A stretch of DNA of 64,000 nucleotides from Pantoea sp. SOD02 (GTDB taxonomy: Bacteria; Pseudomonadota; Gammaproteobacteria; Enterobacterales; Enterobacteriaceae). The stretch is taken from contig NZ_CP102605.1 in NCBI RefSeq assembly GCF_024707505.1, positions 186,001 to 250,000 on the forward strand, in the 5' to 3' direction. Below the pieces are notes generated by a model, which worked only from the letters and a program-made list of their open reading frames with translations, ran no database searches and had not been told where the DNA came from. Below are positions 1-9,000 of this stretch, one piece after another (positions within the stretch are counted from its first letter, which is position 1; the number at the start of each line of letters is the position of its first letter). A program made the position numbers and the translations under genes.

Positions 1-359
1 TAAGAAGAGAAGTTATTGCCTACAATCCCTTCGATGCGCTCGTTGGTTTTTTTATCAACGATATTGGTTTTCAATATTTCAATGACCGGGAAGGTATTGC
101 CATTGCCTTCAGCACCGAGATTCAGTTCAGCGGTAATAATCTCCAGCTCAACCGCGTAACGATCGCTTTTCGGATTGTCCCAATGCGCCAGAGAATTGAA
201 GCGGTTATCAATCATCACCAACGCGTTGCGCAGATTCTCCTGACGCTTCTCACCCCGGGCCAGATTCGCAAAGTTGGTGGTGATACGTGTATTGCCAGAA
301 GGATTGTAATTTTCGTCGAAACGAAGGCTCTTAACCGTAAAAGTAAAGGCGTTATTCAT
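1..359 (-). CDS. mesX: MesX (DUF1852) protein, 3' end cut by window
   Basis: The frame opens at ATG 359 and stays open for 119 codons to the window edge. The product begins MNNAFTFTVKSLRFDENY and contains NTRITTNFANLARGE, which I recognise as the DUF1852 family. Family knowledge: DUF1852 proteins (MesX) are needed by MesD, a short MetE-like folate-independent methionine synthase that is usually encoded next door. The mesD partner would lie to the left, outside the window, on the same strand. The function is therefore inferred from the family and not from a visible neighbour. The rest of the protein cannot be judged. Confidence 0.75.
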   Translation of the reverse strand, partial: MNNAFTFTVKSLRFDENYNPSGNTRITTNFANLARGEKRQENLRNALVMIDNRFNSLAHWDNPKSDRYAVELEIITAELNLGAEGNGNTFPVIEILKTNIVDKKTNERIEGIVGNNFSS

Positions 360-666
360 TTTAGTCTGCTGTCCTGGTTATAAATATAAGGCCTTGCTGT
401 GGCTAGGTTTTTTAGGCTTTCCCCATGTTCTTATCGGGTACTCTCAATCAGCAGGCTTCATATTATTTTAAGTTATTAACGATGGTACTTTTATGCCTGA
501 GTCACTGGTTGAAAAAAAGTGATTTAATTTCATCGAACATGAAGGAATTTCATGATGAGAGTGATGATGAAAATCGTGCGTTCAGCAGTCAGCCCGTGCG
601 GTCTGGCACAGACTTCATCATTGCAGGTATACTCTTCCCAAATTTTTTAACGGGTCAGACACGAAA
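360..666. other. Divergent intergenic region mesX/yaiL
   Basis: This is a 307-base gap between two divergent genes. A 32-codon frame at 552-650 has a good Shine-Dalgarno (AAGGA) but no recognisable family. A TATACT hexamer near 628-633 could be a -10 box for yaiL. A longer open frame across 425-700 runs into yaiL and looks spurious. Nothing else stands out. Confidence 0.4.
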
Positions 667-1206
667 ATGGCAAAACTCACCTTACAAGAGCAAATGCTGA
701 AAGCAGGCTTAGTCAGCAGCAAAAAAATGGACAAGGTCCAACGAACCGCTAAAAAATCACGCGTTCAGGCTCGTGAGGCCAGAGAAGCGGTGGAAGAGAA
801 TAAAAAGGCGCAGCTTGAGCGTGATAAGCAGCTGAGTGAACAGCAAAAACAGGCGACATTAGCTAAAGAGTATAAAGCGCAGGTTAAGCAACTGATCGAA
901 ATGAACAAAATCGATATTTCAAAAGGCAATATTGGTTTTAATTTCACCGACAATAATCTGATCAAAAAAATCGACGTGGATAAGCTGACCCAGACGCAGC
1001 TGATTAATGGCCGCCTTGCCATCGCGCGACTGAGCGTTGATAGCAATGGTGAGAGTCAATACGCGATTATTCCTGCCAGCGTTGCGGATAAAATCGCACA
1101 GCGAGATGCAAGCAGTATCGTATTGAACAGTGCGTTGAGTCAGGAAGAGCAGGATGAAGACGATCCGTACGCTGATTTCAAAGTGCCAGATGATTTGATG
1201 TGGTAA
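667..1206 (+). CDS. yaiL: DUF2058 protein YaiL
   Basis: The 179-residue product starts MAKLTLQEQMLKAGLVSSKK and continues with a long, highly charged Lys/Arg/Glu/Gln-rich helix (about residues 20-75), typical of the YaiL/DUF2058 family. The C-terminal half (about 85-150) is a compact domain with NIGFNFTDNN, and the tail is acidic (QEEQDEDDPYADFKVPDD). YaiL is annotated as a nucleoprotein or polynucleotide-associated protein, and its molecular role is not settled. The length matches the family. It converges on the pseudouridine synthase gene with 20 bases between them. Confidence 0.88.
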   Translation: MAKLTLQEQMLKAGLVSSKKMDKVQRTAKKSRVQAREAREAVEENKKAQLERDKQLSEQQKQATLAKEYKAQVKQLIEMNKIDISKGNIGFNFTDNNLIKKIDVDKLTQTQLINGRLAIARLSVDSNGESQYAIIPASVADKIAQRDASSIVLNSALSQEEQDEDDPYADFKVPDDLMW

Positions 1207-1226
1207 TAAAAACGCCGGTTGCGCTG

Positions 1227-1910
1227 TCAGAATGGGCAGGCATTGCTGACGTTTACAGACTCACCGCTTACCGGATGAATAAAATTCAACTCGCTGGCGT
1301 GTAACATCAATCGCGGCGTTTGTTCGCTTCCTGGCAGCAAGCGCCCGCCATACAGATCGCAACCCAAAATCGGATGGCCCAACTGCTGGCAGTGAATGCG
1401 CAGTTGATGGGTGCGTCCCGTTTCTGGCGTGAGTTCTACCCGCGTTAATGGCAGCATCCCTTCATGCGTGCGCTCAATGATGCGATAACGTGAGCGAGCA
1501 GGTTTGCCATTGACTGCGCAAATCGTCATCAGCGGAAACAGCGCCGGATCTTTAGCAATTGGCGCGTCGATCACACCTTCATCATCAGCCAGATGCCCGC
1601 ACAACAGCGCGCGATAAATCTTGGTCACGCTGCGCTGGCTGAACTGCTGGCACAATGCGGCATTAATCGACTTGTTGCGGGCAATCACCATTAACCCCGA
1701 AGTACCGAAATCCAGCCGATGCACCAGCGTACAGCCGGGGAACAGCTTTACTAACCGATGATGCACTGAATCGAGATTGAGCGGATTTTTCCCCGACAGG
1801 CTGAGCAAGCCAGCAGGCTTATTGATTAGCAGCAGATGTTCATCCTGATAGAGAATCTCAATTTCGTCATCGCATGGCGGGGCAATAAAGTGATCGATAA
1901 TGGTAGACAT
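1227..1910 (-). CDS. RluA-family RNA pseudouridine synthase
   Basis: This is a 227-residue enzyme of the RluA/TruC superfamily that isomerises uridine to pseudouridine in rRNA or tRNA. The catalytic-Asp motif HRLDFGTSGLMV is present, as are EILYQDEHLLLINKPAGLLS at the start of the catalytic domain and ELTPETGRTHQLRIHC near the C-terminus. It resembles RluA (219 residues in E. coli) in length and has no S4 domain. It is divergent enough that its target base is unknown. ATG 1910 gives the family length. An in-frame ATG at 1991 (or TTG 1997) would add about 27 residues that match nothing I know. Confidence 0.85.
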   Translation of the reverse strand: MSTIIDHFIAPPCDDEIEILYQDEHLLLINKPAGLLSLSGKNPLNLDSVHHRLVKLFPGCTLVHRLDFGTSGLMVIARNKSINAALCQQFSQRSVTKIYRALLCGHLADDEGVIDAPIAKDPALFPLMTICAVNGKPARSRYRIIERTHEGMLPLTRVELTPETGRTHQLRIHCQQLGHPILGCDLYGGRLLPGSEQTPRLMLHASELNFIHPVSGESVNVSNACPF

Positions 1911-2099
1911 CAAAACGCCCGGCTGAGGAAGGGAGGCGGATAATAGCGAATTTTCAACTAGCTGGCGAATCTGGCGGATAAGCACTCGCATAGCCAAAAA
2001 TTATCGTCCAGACTTACAGCAAAGACGTGGTCTGCGCAGGCAATGTGCTTTACACTGCGCGCTGAAAAAACTGAGTAGATAACGATTAGGTAGGCGGCA

Positions 2100-2582
2100 A
2101 TGGCGATGAACGGAACGATCACAACCTGGTTTCAGGATAAAGGTTTTGGATTTATCAAAGATGAAAATGGCGATAACCGCTATTTCCATGTGATTAAGGT
2201 CGCTAACCCTGAGCTGATCAAGAAAGATGCGGCGGTGACATTCGAGCCGACAACTAATAACAAGGGTTTGTCAGCCTATGCGGTGAAAGTCTCGCCCGAG
2301 AGCAAATATATCTATATTGCAGGTGAGCGTCTTAAGCTTACGTCGATCAAGTCTTACGTGGTTTACAGCGAAGAAGTACCGGTTGAGACGCGTATCGATA
2401 AAGAGAATACCGTGCTGTCTGTTGGTATTTTGATGAATAGCATCAAGCCGAAAACTGATGTTAAGCCGGATGAAGTCCGCTCACTAAAAAAACTGGCGAT
2501 TACCACTTTTCAGGGAACAACCTTAATTTTCACGGCAGATGAAATCGATATTGATGCCACTGTGAAAATGCTGAAGGTCTGA
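2100..2582 (+). CDS. Cold-shock-domain protein with C-terminal extension
   Basis: The protein has 160 residues. The N-terminal 65 residues form a cold-shock domain: GTITTWFQDKGFGFIKDENG carries the RNP1-like motif and NRYFHVIKV the RNP2-like one, so single-stranded RNA or DNA binding is likely. The remaining roughly 95 residues are a separate domain (AGERLKLTSIKSYVVYSEEV and onwards) that I do not recognise. It is therefore about twice the size of CspA-type chaperones. It is transcribed away from the pseudouridine synthase. The AGG-rich stretch before ATG 2100 serves as ribosome binding site. Whether it is cold-induced cannot be told. Confidence 0.82.
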   Translation: MAMNGTITTWFQDKGFGFIKDENGDNRYFHVIKVANPELIKKDAAVTFEPTTNNKGLSAYAVKVSPESKYIYIAGERLKLTSIKSYVVYSEEVPVETRIDKENTVLSVGILMNSIKPKTDVKPDEVRSLKKLAITTFQGTTLIFTADEIDIDATVKMLKV

Positions 2583-2598
2583 GAATATTTGGATTTTG

Positions 2599-2637
2599 TG
2601 CCGAAATCCTGCGCTTTATATATGCAGGATTACGGCA
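2599..2637. terminator. Hairpin between convergent genes
   Basis: A 14-base stem with one mismatch (TGCCGAAATCCTGC with GCAGGATTACGGCA) encloses an 11-base AT-rich loop. It lies between the convergent cold-shock and hcp genes. There is no long T-run on either side, so termination is plausible but not clear. Confidence 0.45.
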
Positions 2638-2684
2638 TCAATTAGGTTGCGATAAATCTCTTTTCAATAATTTCACTTCCGGCT

Positions 2685-3170
2685 TTAGGCTGTTGGCCTC
2701 TCATTCCATGCATCGGTGTATTGAATGTTGCCATCAACATATTTCCACGTGATCTTCGCATAACGAAGCGCAACGCTTTCCATATGTCCGGTTCCAGGAC
2801 AATTACGCGTATCATGCATGATCGGCGATATGGATATGACCTTTACATCTTCCATTAATATATTGAAGTACTCTTCTTCTTGACCGGCGTCACTGATTCG
2901 ATACCACTTAATTTCAGCCTCCTTTAACGTTTGACCCGTTGCCACCGCTTTATATAAATAAGGGGATGCGGAATCAATTTCTTTTTCGAACATAAACGGA
3001 GCATGTTGCCGCGTCCCTGTTAGCTTCCCAGTGTTGTTGTCGGTTGGAATAGAGAGAAGATGCTGCACACCACGTAATTCAATGCTGCCTTCACGATGCA
3101 TGACATCTGAACCGCCTCTGATGACCGCTCCGCCATCATCTTTGATAAACATGTGAACAGGTATAGCCAT
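2685..3170 (-). CDS. hcp: Hcp-family type VI secretion tube protein
   Basis: The 161-residue product starts MAIPVHMFIKDDGGAVIRG and contains the Hcp patterns REGSIELRGVQHLLSIP, HAPFMFEKEIDSASPYLYKA and LRYAKITWKYVDG. Hcp hexamers stack into the inner tube of the type VI secretion system and can carry effectors in their lumen. ATG 3170 is preceded by GGAG at a good distance; the frame could be read from further upstream but without a ribosome site. No other structural T6SS genes are in the window, so this is an orphan hcp. It heads a tight three-gene group with DUF1493 and STM2901-family genes on the same strand. Confidence 0.9.
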   Translation of the reverse strand: MAIPVHMFIKDDGGAVIRGGSDVMHREGSIELRGVQHLLSIPTDNNTGKLTGTRQHAPFMFEKEIDSASPYLYKAVATGQTLKEAEIKWYRISDAGQEEEYFNILMEDVKVISISPIMHDTRNCPGTGHMESVALRYAKITWKYVDGNIQYTDAWNERPTA

Positions 3171-3184
3171 TTGAATCTCCTTAG

Positions 3185-3511
3185 TTAGTTGTACAACCAA
3201 CGCCCAGCCTTTGCCGATTCCGCGAACATACGGACAGTTAGTGGCTTCACGGTTTGTTGTATGGGTTCCTTCGAAAAGTATTTTCGGAAAACTGTTTCTG
3301 TTTTCCAGGGATAATAAGCGTCAAAATTTATTACTGTTGTATCGACATTATATTTTTTTCCAAAATCCTCAATCGCATAAGGTAACTCATCCCATCCGGC
3401 ATAGCCCTGAAGAGGAGTATCAAATTCAATCTGGATGGGTTTTAATCTCCATGTGGTCATAAGAGAAAGCTCTTCTCGGAAAAAGTCTAATACTTGTTGT
3501 TCATCTACCAT
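3185..3511 (-). CDS. DUF1493-family protein
   Basis: The 108-residue product begins MVDEQQVLDFFREELSLMTT and has IQIEFDTPLQGY followed by DELPYAIEDFGKKYNVD. This matches DUF1493, a small acyl-carrier-like fold family found next to hcp and STM2901-type genes in enterobacteria. Its start codon overlaps the stop of the STM2901-family gene upstream (TATGGTAG), which suggests translational coupling. The hcp start lies 14 bases beyond its stop. Function is unknown. An immunity or accessory role in the Hcp module is only an inference from position. Confidence 0.75.
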   Translation of the reverse strand: MVDEQQVLDFFREELSLMTTWRLKPIQIEFDTPLQGYAGWDELPYAIEDFGKKYNVDTTVINFDAYYPWKTETVFRKYFSKEPIQQTVKPLTVRMFAESAKAGRWLYN

Positions 3512-3954
3512 ACTCGATCTTCTTCTCTGACGATCATGTTATAGGTTGATACTGTTTTATAAACTATTCGAGCGACATCATTTGTCAGTAATGCCCATCC
3601 TACAACAGGAACAGTACGACCAACAAAAGCACCAAGATTGTTGGTCCACATAGGCTTGAGTAACTTAATGCTAGTGTTAGTAAATGTTGGCAAGGGACGG
3701 GGTAATTTCACGTTCAACAATTGACGTGAATATTTAGAAGCAATTGAAGTGCCAGGCGTAGCATTGCCGGGCTTACCTCGTGTACTAAGAAGAGGAAGAC
3801 CAAGAATAATGCTGCTCACCGCAACAATGTTATTTATGCCGCCAACATGCTCATCAATTTTTTCCAACAATATCCAAAAAAATAACTCGCCAGCCGAAAC
3901 ATTGCTGACTCCTTTGTAGAAGTACGTCCCATTAAGCTGCTCAACCGTATCCAT
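3505..3954 (-). CDS. STM2901-family protein
   Basis: The 149-residue product starts MDTVEQLNGTYFYKGVSNVS and contains SAGELFFWILLEKI, the strongly conserved GKPGNATPGTSIASKYSR and, near the C-terminus, GAFVGRTVPVVGWALLTNDV, a hydrophobic glycine-zipper-like segment. I recognise it as the STM2901 family, seen in Salmonella and other enterobacteria beside DUF1493 genes. ATG 3954 is chosen over ATG 3960 because the Shine-Dalgarno AGGGAGG directly abuts the upstream codon. The hydrophobic stretches would fit a membrane-active effector, but this is not shown. It is first in the group STM2901-DUF1493-hcp. Confidence 0.72.
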   Translation of the reverse strand: MDTVEQLNGTYFYKGVSNVSAGELFFWILLEKIDEHVGGINNIVAVSSIILGLPLLSTRGKPGNATPGTSIASKYSRQLLNVKLPRPLPTFTNTSIKLLKPMWTNNLGAFVGRTVPVVGWALLTNDVARIVYKTVSTYNMIVREEDRVW

Positions 3955-4082
3955 AATCATCCTCCCTGAATGACAGGTAGCCAGATTACAGCGGGATGAA
4001 CGCTAATTTTTGTTCAAAAGAGAGGAGTGGAACGACTAATAGCGGAGTAGATATTGAAAAGTTTGCCAGGCAAATGAAAATA

Positions 4083-4136
4083 GGTCGCCATGAATGGCGA
4101 CCCTACATTGCCGTAGGGTGCGCATTCATGCGCACC
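4083..4136. repeat. REP doublet (types A and B)
   Basis: Type A palindrome GGTCGCCATGAATGGCGACC (4083-4102) is followed by type B palindrome GGTGCGCATTCATGCGCACC (4117-4136). The tails CCCTAC and GTAGGG face each other, giving a BIME-like arrangement that recurs elsewhere in the window. Confidence 0.9.
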
Positions 4137-4148
4137 GGTTAAAACACC

Positions 4149-5792
4149 TTAAAAACTCTGCCAATCCGCATCATTCACCACCGCAACGCGCGATGGCTTA
4201 ACGTATGAAGCCTTATGCACCACAGCCTGCGTCTGATTAACCTCGCCTGCACCCGCAACATGGAATTTACCCACCAGCTGATTCAGATTCCCGGCTTGCT
4301 CCTGCAGCGACTGCGAAGCGGCAGAAGCTTCTTCCACCAGCGCAGCGTTCTGTTGCGTGACATCGTCCATCTGATTCACCGCTTGCTGCACCTGCACAAT
4401 GCCCTGGCTCTGCTCAACGGCGGCGGCGGCAATCTCTTCCACCAGCTGGCTCACCTGATGAATCGCATCGTTCATCACGCTCATATTGCGGCCGACGTCG
4501 CTGGCCTGCGCGGCACCGGCTTCGGTCAAACGATGGGACTCTTCAATCAGCGTCTTTATTTCGCGCGCGGCGGTGGTGGAACGCTGCGATAAGCTACGCA
4601 CTTCACCGGCTACCACGGCGAATCCTTTGCCATGTTCCCCGGCACGCGCGGCTTCAACGGCAGCATTCAGCGCCAAAATATTGGTCTGGAAAGCAATGCC
4701 TTCAATGATCGAGACAATTTCGGTCACTTTGCGCGAGCTACCACGAATGTTATCCATGGTTGAAAGCATGGTGGTCAGTGATGTGCTGCTCTTCTCCGAT
4801 AATCCGCTGGCGTTGGCGGCAAGCTGACTCGCCTGGCGGGTGTTATCGGCGGTTTGACGTACCGTTTCACTCAGCTCAGTCATGCTGGCGGCGGTTTGTT
4901 CCAACGATGCCGCCTGCTGTTCTGTACGTGATGAGAGATCTTCATTGCCAGCGGTGATCTGTACCGATGCGCTACTAACCGATTGTGATGCCTGACGCAC
5001 GGACGAGAGGGCGCCTGATACGCGATCCATCAAGACGTTAAACGAGTGCGCCATATTGCCCACTTCATCACGACGACTTTCATCCGCCTTCAAGGTTAAA
5101 TCGAGGTTCTCGCTGGCCGCCATCATCACCTTGCCTGCCGCAGACAAGCTGCGACGAATGCGCAGTACGGTGAACAGCGACAGCACACCAAAAATCAGCA
5201 CGGTCGCGATAACGCCAGCAATGGTGGTCCACAGCACCGAATGGAAGGTGCTGCGGTTGGTGGCGCGCAGTTCATCGCCGATGGTGATATTCAGCTGTAG
5301 CTGTTTTTGATAATCACTAATCAGCTGTCGGATTGCGGCACCGATGCCGGTTTGTCCGGTGATCAAATCCAGACTGATGTCATTCTGATGGGCGCGTGAT
5401 GCCGCTAAGAAGGGCGGAAGCGCGGCGATGACATGCTCAATATTGGTGTAAGCAACTTCCGTTAAGCGCTTATCTTCATCATTGGAGATATCGTTAGCCA
5501 TGTAGTAATCGGTTTGTGATTTCAAATCCGCCAGCTGTTTTTGGATCTCACCCTCAATCGCCGGCATTTTACTGTCGTCGGTCTGGCTTTTGTGTTTGTA
5601 CAGCGTTAACGCCAGCTGGTTACTGCCATCAATCAGTTTTCCCAGATCTTTGATCGAGGGAATCGCATTGGCCTGTACGTATTCAAAACGATCCTGAAAA
5701 CCTGAAAGCAGAGAAATGGCGAGCACAGCTTGTAGGATGATGGCAGCAAACAGTATGGAAAAGGTGGCAAACAGACGTTGGGAGATGTTCAT
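4149..5792 (-). CDS. Methyl-accepting chemotaxis protein
   Basis: This is a 547-residue receptor. TM1 spans about residues 8-32, a periplasmic four-helix-type domain about 33-185, TM2 about 187-210 and a HAMP domain follows (RRSLSAAGKVMMAASENLDL and beyond). The cytoplasmic coiled coil carries the signalling tip IAFQTNILALNAAVEAARAG. The protein ends DWQSF, which fits the xWxxF C-terminal pentapeptide that tethers CheR/CheB in Tsr and Tar (NWETF). ATG 5792 has an AAGGA site; the upstream in-frame extension lacks one. The ligand is unknown. A sigma-28-like promoter lies upstream. Confidence 0.95.
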   Translation of the reverse strand: MNISQRLFATFSILFAAIILQAVLAISLLSGFQDRFEYVQANAIPSIKDLGKLIDGSNQLALTLYKHKSQTDDSKMPAIEGEIQKQLADLKSQTDYYMANDISNDEDKRLTEVAYTNIEHVIAALPPFLAASRAHQNDISLDLITGQTGIGAAIRQLISDYQKQLQLNITIGDELRATNRSTFHSVLWTTIAGVIATVLIFGVLSLFTVLRIRRSLSAAGKVMMAASENLDLTLKADESRRDEVGNMAHSFNVLMDRVSGALSSVRQASQSVSSASVQITAGNEDLSSRTEQQAASLEQTAASMTELSETVRQTADNTRQASQLAANASGLSEKSSTSLTTMLSTMDNIRGSSRKVTEIVSIIEGIAFQTNILALNAAVEAARAGEHGKGFAVVAGEVRSLSQRSTTAAREIKTLIEESHRLTEAGAAQASDVGRNMSVMNDAIHQVSQLVEEIAAAAVEQSQGIVQVQQAVNQMDDVTQQNAALVEEASAASQSLQEQAGNLNQLVGKFHVAGAGEVNQTQAVVHKASYVKPSRVAVVNDADWQSF

Positions 5793-5856
5793 TTTATTAT
5801 CCTTAATCTTAAGGCATCCCGGCTTTGACAGCACAGGGTAGAGGGCAGATTAATAA

Positions 5857-5883
5857 CCATCGGCAGTTTGAGGAAATTAGTTA
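5857..5883 (-). promoter_or_regulatory. Candidate sigma-28 (FliA) promoter for the MCP
   Basis: Read on the minus strand, TAAC, 15 bases, then GCCGATGG. The flagellar sigma consensus is TAAA-N15-GCCGATAA, so the match is 3/4 and 6/8 with exact spacing. It lies 65 bases upstream of the chemoreceptor start, as expected for a motility-regulon gene. Confidence 0.5.
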
Positions 5884-6081
5884 ATTTTTTTATCGAGGAT
5901 TTATGCCTTCGGTTATTTATCACACCAATTATTAACATCATCCCACACTGATGACTGATTCAGATGCGTGATAAGTAATGGACTACAAGACTCGGCTTGC
6001 TCTCCGATATTTTCCTACAGACCCGCTCTTTATCATTTCGGCAATGGTTAAAAATTGCTGGGTATAGAGAGAGTAAATCCT

Positions 6082-9000
6082 ATGAATAAAGTATTTCGTG
6101 TGGTCTGGAATGCAGCGATGCAGCGTTTTGTTGTGGCTTCAGAACTGGCTAAGGGCAAAGTTAAATCAAGTTCCTCAGCTGTTACGGCAGGTAACTCAAC
6201 TTATAAAACGTTTGCTGTTTCTGGGGTTGCTCTGGCAATGGCCTTAGCGTCGCCCTCTGTATTTGCCGTATCAATTATCGCAAATGGTGCAACCCTGACT
6301 TATGACGGTCAGGATATTACCGCGACCGGTTCAGGTGAGTTTGCGCGTGGATTGAGTGCCACTAACAATGGTGTAATTAATTTCAGCAACGGTAGTGTCA
6401 CCACCACTGCTGCCGCTGGATTTGGTGCCTTCGTTGATACCAATGCCACCATTAAACTGGATAACACCACGATCAATACTGCGGGCACTAACGCGCAAGG
6501 CATCTATGCCAAAGGCGCGGGTAGCGTAACCGGTGATGGTGTGCATATCACCACCAGCGGCAAAACCGCCTACGGTATTCAAACCAGTAATGGTTCTGTG
6601 GCTCTGGCTAATAGCTCGATTAAGACCACTGGTGCGAGCGCTGCTGGTGTGGTGGCTGCAGGTACAGCGGGAAATGTCACGTTAACCAATAGCACCATCA
6701 CTACCGAAAATAGTAGTGCACAAGGGATCTATGCCAATACGGGAATTGTCAGCGCCGATGGCGTGCAAATCACCACCAACGGCAGTACGGCGTACGGAAT
6801 TCAAAGCAGTAATGGTGATGTAACACTAACCAATAGCTCAGTTAATACCACAGGTGCGAGTGCGACCGGTGTTGTCGCCATGGGCACTGCAGGAAAGGTT
6901 ACCATCACTGACAGCATCATTAAGACTGCGGCGAATGGTGCACAAGGTATCTATACCAAAGATGGCGCTAATGTAACGGGCGATGGTGCATACATCACTA
7001 CCAACGGAACTACAGCTTATGGCGTACAAAATGCCAATGGCTATATGACGCTGACTAACAGCTCAGTCAACACCACAGGTGAAGGTGCTATTGGTGTAGT
7101 TGGCACGGCAGCAACTGGCGGTACAGCCATCAGTGACAGCCTCATCCATACCACGGGTGATACCGCACATGCGCTCTTCGCTTCAGGCGGCGCTCAGATG
7201 ACGGTGAATAACAGTGAGATTACCGCTGAAGGTCACTTTTCAAATGGAGCTAAAGCATCAGGTGCAGGCAGCGTCCTGAACGTTAATAACAGCAACATCA
7301 CTACGTCAGGGGCTTCAGCTGAAGCAGTGTTAGCTTACGGTGGCGGCACGGTTAATCTGACTAACACCAATATCTTTTCTGACCGCATCAACTCTTATGG
7401 CTTGCGCGCCAATGGTGCCAATGCTGTGGTGAATTTTGATGGTGGCACCATTACCACGACCGGGCCTACCGATTCTGTTCAGGCATTGAACGCAGGCAGC
7501 GCGATAAATATTCGTAATGCCACCATCAACACAGCGGTTAAAGGGTTAACAACTGTCTCAGGTCAAATCGCTGCAGAAAACGTTATCATCAATAACAGCG
7601 GTGAAAATGTAGCCGATACCATGGAGACAGATAATTTAGCGACGTTGGGAGCAGGCGTTTCAGCGCGCTTAAGTGGCGCTAATATCACAATTAAAAATAG
7701 CCAGATCAATAGCAATCGCGGCAACTTGCTCGGATTACGCTCCAGCGAGGGTGCCAGCGTTGCACTCGATAATGTGGCATTTAATCACTCATCTAACGGT
7801 GCTGGTTTAGTTGCCTATAGTGGTGGCAACATCAGCGGCGATCGCGTCAGCATTAACCTGGCAGGTCAGGATGGCGCGGCATTGTCTTCGGGTATTTGGA
7901 TGGGGATGGGCGCTGGCGACAACAGTGTTGATTTGAGCAATTCGCAGATCACACTGACCGGCGCAAACAGTGCTGCCTTACTGTTCCAATCCGATGCGGT
8001 GAGCAATAACGCTTTATCCCTGAGCAACAGCGCGATCAGTGCTAGCGAAGGCACAGCGGTGATGGTGTCTGGCACTGCCGATACTAACGTCACCACATCA
8101 GGATCGCTGTTAACCGGCTCGACGCTGTTATCCGCTGGCGTGGGTAATTCAGGCACTGTCAGCAATGTCGAACTCACTGGCGATAACGGCTCGGTATTCA
8201 ACGGTGATGTGGTGATTGATCGCGCCAACACCGCGAAAAACATCATCAACCTCGACAACAATTCCGTATGGAACGGGGCGACGAGTTCACTGGAAACGCT
8301 GAACGTCTCAAACGGCAGCGCCTGGAATGTCAGCAAAAGCTCCGCCGTCGATAATCTGACGCTGGATAACGGCACCCTGAACATGACGGCGCCGGGTACC
8401 GACTATAGCGAAGTCACGGTTGGCAATCTGACCAGTAATAACGGCACGCTCGATTTCAAAACCCATTTAGGTGACGACGCGTCAGTCACGGACGATCTCA
8501 TTATTACCGGCGATTACACCGGTAACAGCAAAGTTGTGGTGCAGAATGCGGGCGGTACTGGCGCGCCAACCATTAACGGCATCGAACTGATTCGTGTCGA
8601 TGGCAACGTCAACGGTACCTTTGCTCAGCAGGGGCGTATTGTGGCGGGCGCCTACGATTATCATTTAGTGCAAGATGGCAATAAATGGGTGCTGCGTGAT
8701 GATGTGGTCGGCGGCGTAGGTGGCGACACTGGCGCTCCGGTGGTGGGTGACGGTTCAGGTGCCCCAATTGGCGGCGGTTCAGGCGCACCAATCGGAAGTG
8801 GTTCTGGAGCAGTACCGGTTAAAGGCAAACCGATTACACGTCCGGAAACCGGCAGCTACGCAGCTAACCTTGCGGCAGCGAACACGCTGTTCACCACTTC
8901 GCTGGATGATCGCTTGGGGGAAACACACTACATCGGCGCAGATGGTAAGAAACACGCTACCAGCCTGTGGCTGCGTAACGCAGGTGGGCACACGCGCTTC

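Noticed and set aside
552..650. 32-codon frame (MMRVMMKIVRSAV...) with AAGGA site
   Set aside because: The ribosome site is good, but there is no family match, no repeated codon run of a leader peptide and no attenuator, so it was not listed as a gene.
425..700. 91-codon open frame ahead of yaiL
   Set aside because: It overlaps the conserved yaiL start in another frame, has no recognisable domain and no good ribosome site.
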